The notes beneath the pieces were generated by a model. That model was not told the DNA's origin. It searched no databases and worked only from the letters and a program-made list of their open reading frames with translations. From an uncultured Saprospiraceae bacterium (GTDB lineage Bacteria; Bacteroidota; Bacteroidia; Chitinophagales; Saprospiraceae): a DNA stretch of 33,775 nucleotides. The stretch's first letter is position 1; every line of letters starts with the position of its first letter. Location of the stretch: assembly GCA_937924805.1 (NCBI GenBank), contig CALDTZ010000058.1:1-33775 (forward strand), read 5' to 3'. This document shows, piece after piece, positions 9,001 to 17,086 of this stretch. The position numbers and the translations under genes are program-made.

Positions 9001-9963
9001 ACTCTATATTTGAATGGGGTAGCAGCTACTCATTCGACTTCGGTAGATCCCGTTGATATAACCTCCTTTAAATTTGGCAGTTACCAAGGATGGGGAAGTC
9101 GAAATATGACGGGAGAAATGGATGAAGTATGCCTCTGGAGTCGGTCGCTTTCCGAACAAGAAATTAGAGAGTGGAGGCACTTGACAAAACATGAATTATC
9201 ATCGTCGGATCCAGACTTTTTAGCATATTACCAATTTAACGATGGTAGTTCTAAGGCGTATGACCGAATAGGAATTAAACATGGAACATTGACTGGAGGA
9301 AGTGAAAAAATCGCATCTACTGCATCCATTGCAAATGGATATGTGGATCATCTAAATATTAATAGTGCGGGTAATTATATATTTGGGAATACCGGGGTAG
9401 AACTTGAATTCGAAAGTGGTGCCACCTATCCGAATGGTGATGTCTATGCTAGTTATTTACATTTTCTTCCGCATAATGTGATTGACAATTATGAAAATCT
9501 TGAAGGATATTGGATTTTTAATAACTACGGATCAGAAGATTATACAGGCTTAGATATGATCCGTTTAGAAGATCCATTTACGTCTCCTAGTGCTACAGCA
9601 ATAAATAGTCCCACTATTTTGAAATTGCAATCTAGAAACGAAAATGAATATACAACTTGGGTGGATATGTGTTTTCTAAGTGATTTGCAAGGAGAAAAAT
9701 ATGCGTTCTTAAATAGTGATTGTTCAATTCTAAATAGTAGTCAATTATTTATCGAACAAAATTGTATCACAGATTCAAGTGAAGGAGTAGATTATAGTGG
9801 GTTTGAAAGAGTTATTGTTTCGAATATTATTGATGCTAACAATACAATAAACGCTGGTGCAGATGTGATTTATGATGCTGGAAATCTGATTGACTTATCA
9901 ACTCTTTTTGAAGTTAAACTTGGAGCCACTTTCGAAGCAAAAATTGGTGGTTGCGGAAACTAA
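6013..9963 (+). CDS. Large secreted BNR-repeat / PKD / LamG protein with a 3-coathanger-type C-terminus
   Basis: 1316 residues with a signal peptide (cleavage probably after SLYSQ). Residues about 120-800 hold many Asp-box motifs (S/T-x-D-x-G-x-S/T-W), for example SDDSGSTW, SEDGGASW, TTDAGITW and TTDGGDSW, indicating a sortilin/Vps10-like beta-propeller. A PKD-like domain follows (about 804-895, ending in AGPHSAELTITN). Next is a LamG/concanavalin-like domain (about 905-1093, FTITAWVKP, then MDEVCLWSRSLSEQEI). The last ~60 residues (INAGADVIYDAGNLIDL...VKLGATFEAKIGGCGN) resemble the 3-coathanger stack C-terminal region of Bacteroidota surface proteins and end near a Gly-Cys. No type A T9SS domain is present. 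It probably acts outside the cell; the ligand is unknown. No catalytic residue is claimed. Confidence 0.8.
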   Translation: MKNVSLLIFLFTCSFSLYSQSVVEQFKSIPVIDENTPAWAKSMYKEKASFVDVYDAYYNYYRKFPFEKTIHTQNFKFWVKNFGEYVDKDGMVNKPARKIEDKRQRYLKEKREKNRSTTTWENIGPFETYKNGTTDPISWQTNLFSVSQSESNPDVLIAGSESGGIFKTVDKALTWDLVSKDEVFSNGITAVSINPTNEDHFLLAANSRIYESLDGGISWVENYYLNGTGNEIKFDPDDDTHIYIVATNGLYETMDAGVNWTQVFSETVWDLDFKPTDANTIYLLKSNSTAKKTEFYKSTNGGSSFTLQASGWYVPEVLSEANENGGKIGVSADDPNRVYAGLIGNSKADDNGWIGIYRSDDSGSTWSLPSGQIGGPYADINTMPWNAAAYSSGYHQGYYNYDLEVSPDDADLLWFGTVRLSESSDGGTTYESIGAANSQRLNDIHADIQGIEVLGEDIWIASDGGLNYSNDNLQTHESRKYNISAADFWGFGMGWNDDVLVGGKYHNGNTAIVESYGTGLSHNVGGVEEATGYINPLENKIAYFNQYWSGGTVVKRLADNLGGSTVNLPLVPFIPNESYSRSSSSGFYFHPQYADKMYAGRDSIIWKSEDGGASWDELYPFVGKGQVYEICIARSNPDVMYAVVKDGFGYWDWVNIYKTTDAGITWEMTTELPTNNRWRYEMDVDPMDENVLYVAAINGADGQKVYKTTDGGDSWINLSTTMLDGEAVRDIISHGGETNVAYLVTANNFYYYDPTTSDWIQYSTGLPYVVNPLRIYPFYRDNKIRLCSSRGFWEVDMPIATNNPIIDIITSSDSVNCARDTISFDSYSIINHDANTTWNWQFTPTPAYVSDVNTRNPNVVFAMAGPHSAELTITNVNGTFSKLVEDIVFVSNKCEPDTIPGNAVEFYNSGDYVQTESFNINTNTFTITAWVKPIGIQPEYSGIVMNDGSSAGINFREANNTLAYHWPGGAWWYDSNLEVPSDEWSYVALVAEPNSITLYLNGVAATHSTSVDPVDITSFKFGSYQGWGSRNMTGEMDEVCLWSRSLSEQEIREWRHLTKHELSSSDPDFLAYYQFNDGSSKAYDRIGIKHGTLTGGSEKIASTASIANGYVDHLNINSAGNYIFGNTGVELEFESGATYPNGDVYASYLHFLPHNVIDNYENLEGYWIFNNYGSEDYTGLDMIRLEDPFTSPSATAINSPTILKLQSRNENEYTTWVDMCFLSDLQGEKYAFLNSDCSILNSSQLFIEQNCITDSSEGVDYSGFERVIVSNIIDANNTINAGADVIYDAGNLIDLSTLFEVKLGATFEAKIGGCGN

Positions 9964-9972
9964 AATATAATT

Positions 9973-10755
9973 ATGACAAAAGAAGTATTATTGTTTGAAA
10001 ATATTAATGGAATAGCAAAAATTACATTAAACCGTCCTGAAGTTTATCATTGTTTCAATAAGGAAATGGCAATGTTGTTCCATAAATATTTAGATCGTTG
10101 TAAAGAAGATGATATCAGAGTTGTTTTTATTACGGCTACAGGAAAAGCATTTTGCTCTGGACAAGATCTTAAAGAGGTTATGGGAGGCAATATTACAGAT
10201 ATGATTAATGATAGTATTGAAAACAATTATAATCCATTAGTTAAAAGAATATTTGAATTAGAAAAACCAGTAATGTGTGCCGTTAATGGGATCAGTGCAG
10301 GAGCTGGGGCTAATATCGCATTGGTTTGTGATATTGTAGTAGCAAAAGAGTCAGCAACTTTTATACAAGCATTTTCAAAGATTGGATTAATTCCCGATAG
10401 CGGCGGTACATATGTACTTCCTAGGTTAATTGGATTTCAAAAGGCTATTGCATTAGCAATGTTAGCGGAAACCGTAAATGGCATTGAAGCTGAAAAAATG
10501 GGGATGATATATAAAGCTTTTCCAGACGACACTTTTGAAACAGATGCGTGGGCTATTGCAGAAAGACTGGCAAAAATGCCAACGAAGGCATTAGGGTTAA
10601 CCAAAAAAGCATACAATCAAGGCTTGTCAAATGATTTTTATACTCAACTTGAAGTAGAACGAAGATTACAAATGGAGGCTGGTGAGAGCCATGATTTTGC
10701 AGAAGGTGTAATGGCGTTTGTACAGAAGAGAAAGCCTGAATTTAAAGGTAAATAA
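9973..10755 (+). CDS. paaG: Enoyl-CoA hydratase/isomerase family protein, PaaG-like
   Basis: 260 residues, crotonase fold. The oxyanion-hole segments are FCSGQDL (61-66) and AGAGANIAL (109-117). The segment FSKIGLIPDSGGTY matches PaaG (1,2-epoxyphenylacetyl-CoA isomerase), including Asp142 at the position of the catalytic Asp of PaaG. The two crotonase glutamates are not conserved (N and F there), so simple hydratase activity is unlikely. PaaG converts the ring epoxide to oxepin-CoA and isomerises 2,3-dehydroadipyl-CoA. No paaABCDE is nearby, although a paaY-like gene lies 7 kb away. It starts 9 bp after the BNR gene and overlaps the next gene's start by one base, so all are probably one transcript. 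Confidence 0.8.
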   Translation: MTKEVLLFENINGIAKITLNRPEVYHCFNKEMAMLFHKYLDRCKEDDIRVVFITATGKAFCSGQDLKEVMGGNITDMINDSIENNYNPLVKRIFELEKPVMCAVNGISAGAGANIALVCDIVVAKESATFIQAFSKIGLIPDSGGTYVLPRLIGFQKAIALAMLAETVNGIEAEKMGMIYKAFPDDTFETDAWAIAERLAKMPTKALGLTKKAYNQGLSNDFYTQLEVERRLQMEAGESHDFAEGVMAFVQKRKPEFKGK

Positions 10756-11177
10756 TGAGCTATTTCATTTATTTTATTGGATGGATTATTTTTGAATTAG
10801 CTCTTATCCATTTTTACTGGGCATTTGGAGGTAGGCGCGGGTATTCATTAGCAATCCCTGAAAAAAAAGATGGACAATTAATTTTCACACCTGAAATATT
10901 AGAATGTAGTATTGTCGGTTTTGGATTGTTATCAATTTTGGTTTTTTTGATCTATAAATTAGGAATTATTGGTTTAAATCTTCCACCATGGATCACTAAT
11001 TATTATTTGTACATAGTGGGTGTACTTTTTATGATTCGGTCCATTGGTGATTTCAAATTTGTTGGATTATTTAAAAAAATAAAGCACTCAAAATTTGCTT
11101 CGCTAGACACAAAATATTTCACTCCAATTTGTGTGTTTATAGCTCTTTCTCTTTTCTGTATTGAATATTGGAAGTAA
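10755..11177 (+). CDS. DUF3995 family membrane protein
   Basis: 140 residues with about four transmembrane segments. The N-terminal segment IHFYWAFGGRRGYSLAIPE and the following FTPEILECSIVGFGLLSI match DUF3995, a small integral-membrane family of unknown function. Its ATG overlaps the last base of the paaG-like stop (TAATG), suggesting translational coupling. It ends at 11177 with TAA, and the convergent T9SS gene's stop begins at the very next base, leaving no room for a dedicated terminator. Confidence 0.8.
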   Translation: MSYFIYFIGWIIFELALIHFYWAFGGRRGYSLAIPEKKDGQLIFTPEILECSIVGFGLLSILVFLIYKLGIIGLNLPPWITNYYLYIVGVLFMIRSIGDFKFVGLFKKIKHSKFASLDTKYFTPICVFIALSLFCIEYWK

Positions 11178-13736
11178 CTAAATTTTTATAATCCGTTTTG
11201 TTAATGTTTTTCCATCTTCATTTACACATCTAAAGAAATAGGTACCCATTGGATATGAAGTGATATCTAATTCTATTGATTTAGACACTGAAATAGATTT
11301 CATTCTTTTTCCCTTTTGATCAAATATGTCAATAGATACTATTCCAGATGCTAGACTAGTAATACTCACTTTAGAATCAGATACTGTAGGATATATTGAT
11401 ACTTCATTAATAGACATGAAATTATTTTCAACCGAAGAAACCATTTCAATTTGACTTAAATCAAAACTCTGAATACTACGCGCAAATGTCCCAGCAACGA
11501 TTTGATGATTTGCTTTATTATAGGCTAGATCATAGACGGGAATAATTGGCATGTTATCTCCCAATCGTTGCCAGACATCACCGTCGTTTATACTAAAATA
11601 AACGCCTCCGTCGGTAGCAACGAAAAGCGCTTCAGTATCATCATTGGTTTTTAAGACATGTATATGATTGATGGATAGATTAGGTAAGTTACCAGCAATC
11701 GATTTCCAAGTTTCGCCTTGATCTTCTGATTTGTAAATAAGCGGTGTGAAATCATTGTATTTATATCCAGAAATGCAAGTATATACAACATTCTCAAAGA
11801 TATCTGAAGCTTTAATATCCGTGACATAACGTCGAGGTATTTGACCATTTATATTTACCCAATCCGATCCCAAGTTGGTCGTTTTAGAAAGTAAGCCATC
11901 ATTCGTTCCAACGTAAATTAAATTTGGATTTATTGATGATTCTGAAAATGTACTTATCTGGTGTCTAATCGCTGAATTGGGATTAACTGTGTCAGCAAGG
12001 ATAGGACTAATTGCAGTCCAATCTACTTGATCTCCATTAATAATTCCTGAAAACATTCTATCTGTGCCAGTATACAAAGCATCATCATTATGATGACTTA
12101 ATGCATATACCATATCCCATGAACGACTCCCTTCTAAACCATCACTTACATAATTCCAATTTCCATTAAGTCCATCGATAGTCATATTAATGGCACCATT
12201 TTGATATTCAGCGAAAGCGATATTAGGATTTGATTTGTGGAAAGCTGCCGTAAATCCATCACCTCCAAAGTATCGATCCCAACCGTTGATATCTTCAATA
12301 TTTCCATACATGGTTCCATTATCTTGAGCTCCACCAAAATATTCATCAGGACGCCAAGGATTATAGGCGACTCGATAAAATTGTGTCGTTGGAATATTTT
12401 CTATATCTACCCAATTGTCAAAGCCATTTTGATCCATTTTGTATGCACCTCCGTCTGTTCCTAAGTAAAAATTACCATTGGAATAAACCATATCATGTTT
12501 ATCGGCATGAGTGTCATCGGCATACGACCAAGTCTGACCACCATCCAAGGTTCGCCATAACCAAACACCCAGTATGCTAATATCATTGTCGTTCATTGGA
12601 TTGACAAATAGCCTACCAAAATACCACCCAAATCCTCCCATCGTATTACATGGCAATGAATTAGATGCTTCAGAAGTTGGAATTGGATTCCATGAATCTC
12701 CTCCATCTTCACTTATATAAATGCCTTGTAAATCAATACCACCTGTTTCACACTCATCACTACCGGAAGGTTTTGTATAACTGGCATATATCTTTTTCGA
12801 ATTAGAACCAGACATAGCAAGCCCAATTCTAGTTAAATCTCCAGTAGGTAGACCATTCTCTAAAACGTCCCAAGTAGTCCCTCCATCTGTTGTTTTCCAA
12901 ATTTTTGCATCAGGTCCTGTTATTTTTGAAATATTATTATTACGAATTCTATTCCATCCTGCCGCGTATACAATGTTGTCATTTGTTGGATGTACCAATA
13001 TATCAATAACACCGGTAGAATCATTGATGAAAAGAACTTGTTCCCACGAATTACCACTGTCCAGTGATTTATATAGTCCTCTATTTTCATTTTTTTCGAA
13101 TGGAATACCCATTGCCGATGCATATATAATTTCTGGATTTTGATCGGATACATGTACCTCTGAAATAATAGAAGCTTCTATTAGTCCAATGTTTTGCCAT
13201 GAAATACCCCCATCTATTGATTTATGAATACCGTCTCCAATAAATGGATAGCCACTAATATTTAAATCACCAGTTCCAACATATATTGTTTGATTATCCG
13301 AGGGATCAATTTCAACATCTGAAATCGCTAAATATGCACGATCATCGAAAATTGGATTCCAAGAATTTCCTGCATCTTCTGTTTTCCACAAACCTCCTTG
13401 ACTAAAGCCTAAATATATAACAGCATCATTATCATCGTCAACAGCTATTGTATTTACACGAGCACCAATATTTCCAGGACCTTGAGTTTCCCATTGACCT
13501 TGACTTGATTGATGTATATTTAATTCATCAGCCGCCTTTTGCATTGAATTTAGGTAAGAACTATAATCAAATGATTTTTCAGGATATTGTTTTTGAAAAT
13601 AGTAATCATTAAATGGAAATTCTTTATCCGACATTCTTTGCTCAAATGTTTGATCACCTTTTGGCTCTATCGTTTTTGTTTGATGAAACCAAACTAGGGC
13701 AATTGAAACGAACAACATGGATATCCAGATTCTCAT
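11178..13736 (-). CDS. Secreted BNR/sortilin-type beta-propeller protein with T9SS type A sorting domain
   Basis: 852 residues. An N-terminal hydrophobic signal region comes first (ISMLFVSIALVWF). About 12 Asp-box-type motifs spread over residues 90-760 (TEDAGNSW, SLDSGNSW, TTDGGTTW, SEDGGDSW, TLDGGQTW, SEDQGETW), as in Vps10/sortilin propellers and family 74-like glycosidase relatives. The last ~75 residues (EVSIYPTVSDSKVSI..., then MGTYFFRCVNEDGKT, ending KRIIKI) are a type A T9SS C-terminal domain, which directs export and surface attachment in Bacteroidota. The function is unknown; no catalytic residues of a hydrolase are claimed. It shares its fold type, but not its tail, with the 1316-residue protein at 6013. 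Confidence 0.88.
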   Translation of the reverse strand: MRIWISMLFVSIALVWFHQTKTIEPKGDQTFEQRMSDKEFPFNDYYFQKQYPEKSFDYSSYLNSMQKAADELNIHQSSQGQWETQGPGNIGARVNTIAVDDDNDAVIYLGFSQGGLWKTEDAGNSWNPIFDDRAYLAISDVEIDPSDNQTIYVGTGDLNISGYPFIGDGIHKSIDGGISWQNIGLIEASIISEVHVSDQNPEIIYASAMGIPFEKNENRGLYKSLDSGNSWEQVLFINDSTGVIDILVHPTNDNIVYAAGWNRIRNNNISKITGPDAKIWKTTDGGTTWDVLENGLPTGDLTRIGLAMSGSNSKKIYASYTKPSGSDECETGGIDLQGIYISEDGGDSWNPIPTSEASNSLPCNTMGGFGWYFGRLFVNPMNDNDISILGVWLWRTLDGGQTWSYADDTHADKHDMVYSNGNFYLGTDGGAYKMDQNGFDNWVDIENIPTTQFYRVAYNPWRPDEYFGGAQDNGTMYGNIEDINGWDRYFGGDGFTAAFHKSNPNIAFAEYQNGAINMTIDGLNGNWNYVSDGLEGSRSWDMVYALSHHNDDALYTGTDRMFSGIINGDQVDWTAISPILADTVNPNSAIRHQISTFSESSINPNLIYVGTNDGLLSKTTNLGSDWVNINGQIPRRYVTDIKASDIFENVVYTCISGYKYNDFTPLIYKSEDQGETWKSIAGNLPNLSINHIHVLKTNDDTEALFVATDGGVYFSINDGDVWQRLGDNMPIIPVYDLAYNKANHQIVAGTFARSIQSFDLSQIEMVSSVENNFMSINEVSIYPTVSDSKVSITSLASGIVSIDIFDQKGKRMKSISVSKSIELDITSYPMGTYFFRCVNEDGKTLTKRIIKI

Positions 13737-13813
13737 AAGCAGCTTTTTTGTAAAAATATAAAATTACCTTTCAAATAAGACGATAGACAATTGTATGTGG
13801 AGACATTTCTGCA

Positions 13814-16303
13814 TTATTTATTAACCATTTCATTTAGATGGATAAAGGAAAGGGTAGATTTAAAATCAAGTAATTCTACGATTGATTCAAAATGGAGTAA
13901 ATATGGCCTATTAGGAAGTAAATCAATATAATTGGAAGTGAACCTACCTTCAATGGAACTCATCAAATAAAGATCTTTGGTTATTTGATCAGACATCAAT
14001 TCAATTTCATACCCTTTTTTTACTTTCCTCGTTTTAATTTGAATGTCTGCTTTCCTCAAATTTAATTTTTTTTCTGGAACAAATGTATGTGTCTTTCTAA
14101 TCGAAAAGTCGCTACCTATTAACTTGAAAAATAAGATACCTTCATTAGGTTCAAATTTAGTTTGTGTTGATAATGGTATTCGCTTTATGCTCAATGAATT
14201 TACTAATATTGAATCATGTGCACTATAGATAGATTGACCGTTAAGAGTATACAAATCGGTATGCCAACCTACATGACGTTGAGAAAGCGAATTGTTGCAA
14301 ATAACCAGATCAAATTTTTGATTAGTTGTATCAATAAAAATACTAGGCTCATGATAATCCTTCTGAACATGGTAATGAAGTGCTTTCCATTCACCTGAAT
14401 AATCCAAACTACTCCATGAAGTGGCGGGCCAACAATCATTGAGTTGCCAATATAATGTTCCCATACATTCTGGAAAGTTTATTCTATGGTTTTGAATCGC
14501 ATAGGATATTCCTTTAGCTTGTGTTAATTGGCTGAGGTAACTATATTCTTGGATTGAAGTCCATTTAGGATAGTATTGGGTAATGTGATTTTCCATCACG
14601 CGATTCCCTTTATAGCTTTTCTGTCGTTGCTTTAAAATGGAGTCTTGTTCTTCTTTTTGAAAAATATGATGTAATGTTTTTATAGAAGCAAGCGATTGAA
14701 ATCCATATTCACTATTAAATCGACCAATATCTTTACCATATTGCTCAAAAGGTTGCTCACCATGAAAAATACCCCAATTATGCATGGTTCCATGATTAAA
14801 GTTCGTTGATGTACCCCAATTACTAAGTGGACTTGTATGAACATAATTAGCTGCTGGTAGATGCTTTTTTAACGCTTCTGGAATGAGTTTTTTAAACACA
14901 TTTTCGTATTGATTATATAGCTTCTTTTGGATTTTTCTGGAATAATCATATTGTTTTTGCCATCCCCAATTATGCCAAGCTACAAATATTTCATTATTGC
15001 CACACCATTGCACAATCGAACAATGATGCCTCAGTCGTTGAATATTGTCATCAACTTCAGCTATGATATTATTGGTCATTTCTTTCGACTCTGGAATCAT
15101 TGTATTGGCAAACATAAAATCTTGCCAAATCATAATTCCCAGTTCATCTGCTTTTTTATAGAAATATTCATCTTCATAAATACCTCCTCCCCAAACTCGA
15201 ATCATATTTAAATTTGCATTCAAAATATGGTCGAACAATTGATCATAAGATTCTTTTGAAATCGTATTTTGAAAGTGATGTTGCGGAATATAATTTGCTC
15301 CTTTGGCAAAGGTGGGGATTCCATTTATTTCAAAAAAGAAAGAAGTTCCAATGGAATCTTTCTCATTAATAAGATCTGCATTTCGTAAACCCATCATTTT
15401 TGAATCTGAGTCAATCATGGATTGATCGTTAAAAAGTTCAATACGGAAAGTATACTGATATTGATTTCCCATTCCATTTGGCCACCCAAGCTTAGGTTTT
15501 AAAATTTTTATAGTCCCTTTTGTTATTGTTGGATTGAGTTTATTCTTGAATGCTAAAGAATCATTTATATAAATTGCCGCTACAAGGTTGTTGCTAGCAT
15601 TATCAACTTCAATGGTAGCTTCTAACAAAGCAATTTCATCCGATAATTCCTTTTGTTGAATATTGAATTGTTTTAGGCGAGGATTATCATTTGACAGTAA
15701 ATAAACGGGCCTCCAAATGCCTGAAGTAACAATTCTTGGGCCCCAGTCCCATCCATAATGGAAAGCAGCTTTTCTTGTCCATGGCTGAACTTTTATATCT
15801 CCTTGATCATTTCCAGCAGGAAGATCATAGGCAAACGTTTCTTTAACCTTGATGCCTTCTTTTATGGGGCTTTTGATATTTACGGTTAGGATGTTTTCGT
15901 TTTTTATTATACGAGTAACATCAATAACCCAAGTGCGAAACATATTATCCGTAGATAGAATCAAAGAATCATTAAGATAGATATCACTATAGGTATCAAT
16001 GCCTTCAAAGCATAACAGATGATTAGATCGTTTTGGATTATCGATGCTAAAACGTTTACTTAGTGACCAGTTTTCATTCTCCAGCCACTGCAGTTGGTCT
16101 ACATTAAATCCAATCATTGGATTTGGTGTTTTTCCTAGTTTTACAAAATCATGTTGGATAGATCCAGGAACAGTGCTCTCAAAAATTAAGTTATTTGATA
16201 ATGACCCTTGCCAAATTCCATTAAGATTTAATGTATCTACCTGAGAGTAACAAGAAGATGCCATAAAGAAATAAAGAAAGAAATAGCATGGTTTTAATTT
16301 CAT
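13814..16303 (-). CDS. Beta-mannosidase, glycoside hydrolase family 2
   Basis: 829 residues, the normal length for GH2 mannosidases. A signal sequence is present. Cleavage may be at the Cys of ..MASSC (lipoprotein) or after CYSQ, so a periplasmic or lipid-anchored enzyme is likely. The jelly-roll and Ig-like domains hold NLNGIWQGSL and HYGWDWGPRIVTSGIWRPV. In the TIM barrel, WCGNNE gives the acid/base Glu438 and RFNSEYGFQS the nucleophile Glu532. The motif RVWGGGIYEDEYFY is typical of the mannosidase branch. It removes terminal beta-mannose from oligosaccharides, for example mannan fragments or the N-glycan core. Its start codon overlaps the stop of cutC (TAATG), so the two are translationally coupled. 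Confidence 0.92.
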   Translation of the reverse strand: MKLKPCYFFLYFFMASSCYSQVDTLNLNGIWQGSLSNNLIFESTVPGSIQHDFVKLGKTPNPMIGFNVDQLQWLENENWSLSKRFSIDNPKRSNHLLCFEGIDTYSDIYLNDSLILSTDNMFRTWVIDVTRIIKNENILTVNIKSPIKEGIKVKETFAYDLPAGNDQGDIKVQPWTRKAAFHYGWDWGPRIVTSGIWRPVYLLSNDNPRLKQFNIQQKELSDEIALLEATIEVDNASNNLVAAIYINDSLAFKNKLNPTITKGTIKILKPKLGWPNGMGNQYQYTFRIELFNDQSMIDSDSKMMGLRNADLINEKDSIGTSFFFEINGIPTFAKGANYIPQHHFQNTISKESYDQLFDHILNANLNMIRVWGGGIYEDEYFYKKADELGIMIWQDFMFANTMIPESKEMTNNIIAEVDDNIQRLRHHCSIVQWCGNNEIFVAWHNWGWQKQYDYSRKIQKKLYNQYENVFKKLIPEALKKHLPAANYVHTSPLSNWGTSTNFNHGTMHNWGIFHGEQPFEQYGKDIGRFNSEYGFQSLASIKTLHHIFQKEEQDSILKQRQKSYKGNRVMENHITQYYPKWTSIQEYSYLSQLTQAKGISYAIQNHRINFPECMGTLYWQLNDCWPATSWSSLDYSGEWKALHYHVQKDYHEPSIFIDTTNQKFDLVICNNSLSQRHVGWHTDLYTLNGQSIYSAHDSILVNSLSIKRIPLSTQTKFEPNEGILFFKLIGSDFSIRKTHTFVPEKKLNLRKADIQIKTRKVKKGYEIELMSDQITKDLYLMSSIEGRFTSNYIDLLPNRPYLLHFESIVELLDFKSTLSFIHLNEMVNK

Positions 16304-16986
16304 TACATAAATAATTTTTCAAGAATATTTTTGTCTACAGAATAAAGGTCCGTATTAAGTGGAGTGTCGATTCCTTCTACCTTTTTTTTCGCCGAAAGGT
16401 GAATTTCTTGAATTCCAATTTCTTTAAATAAATGGATATTAGATAGATTGATTCCAGCGCCAGGCATGATTGAAATCTGTTTGCCAAATTCTTCATACCA
16501 ATGTTTTATATTTTTATAACCTTCAAATGCTGTCGCTTTTTGTCCGGATGTTAAAACTCTTTTGATGCCTATATCAATGAGTTGACGAATTGATTCCGAA
16601 GGGTTTTTGACAAAATCGAAAGCCCGATGAAACGTAATTTCTTGATTTGGGAAAGATCGAACAATCTCTTTTATGAACACAAAATCTATATTTTTATCAC
16701 TGTCTAAAGCACCTATTACAAGCCCATTTGTGCCTGCTTTAATCGATTGTTCAATTTGTAAAAAGTATTGTATTTTTTCTTCTTTACTATAATTGAAGTT
16801 GCCTTCTCGAGGTCTGATCAGACTCATTATTTCTAAACCTCCTGCACTAGTAAGTTTCTTTATTGTACTTGGGTCAGGTGTTATGCCGCCAATCGGTAAC
16901 GCTGCACAAAGTTCTATTCTCTTTGCTCCAAATTGTTTTGCTGTCAGGGCTGCACTGAGATGGCCGCAACAAATTTCATATATCAT
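16303..16986 (-). CDS. cutC: CutC family protein
   Basis: 227 residues from the ATG at 16986 (MIYEICCGHLSAALTA); the open frame begins 12 codons earlier, but those residues do not match the family. CutC hallmarks are EICCGHLSAALTAKQFGAKR, ELCAALPIGGITP, LIRPREGNFNYS, ITFHRAFD, VLTSGQ and IMPGAGI, all consistent with the TIM-barrel fold. The family was named for copper homeostasis in E. coli, but that role has been doubted and the biochemical function is uncertain. The overlap with beta-mannosidase suggests a job in glycan breakdown here. It diverges from the enoyl-CoA hydratase gene with 100 bp between starts. Confidence 0.9.
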   Translation of the reverse strand: MIYEICCGHLSAALTAKQFGAKRIELCAALPIGGITPDPSTIKKLTSAGGLEIMSLIRPREGNFNYSKEEKIQYFLQIEQSIKAGTNGLVIGALDSDKNIDFVFIKEIVRSFPNQEITFHRAFDFVKNPSESIRQLIDIGIKRVLTSGQKATAFEGYKNIKHWYEEFGKQISIMPGAGINLSNIHLFKEIGIQEIHLSAKKKVEGIDTPLNTDLYSVDKNILEKLFM

Positions 16987-17086
16987 GTAACGTAGATATC
17001 TATTAAAATTGAATTTACGCATTAAAGCAAACTATTAAATAGATTACAATACTTACTTTTATGATATTCTAAAAAACAACACGATT

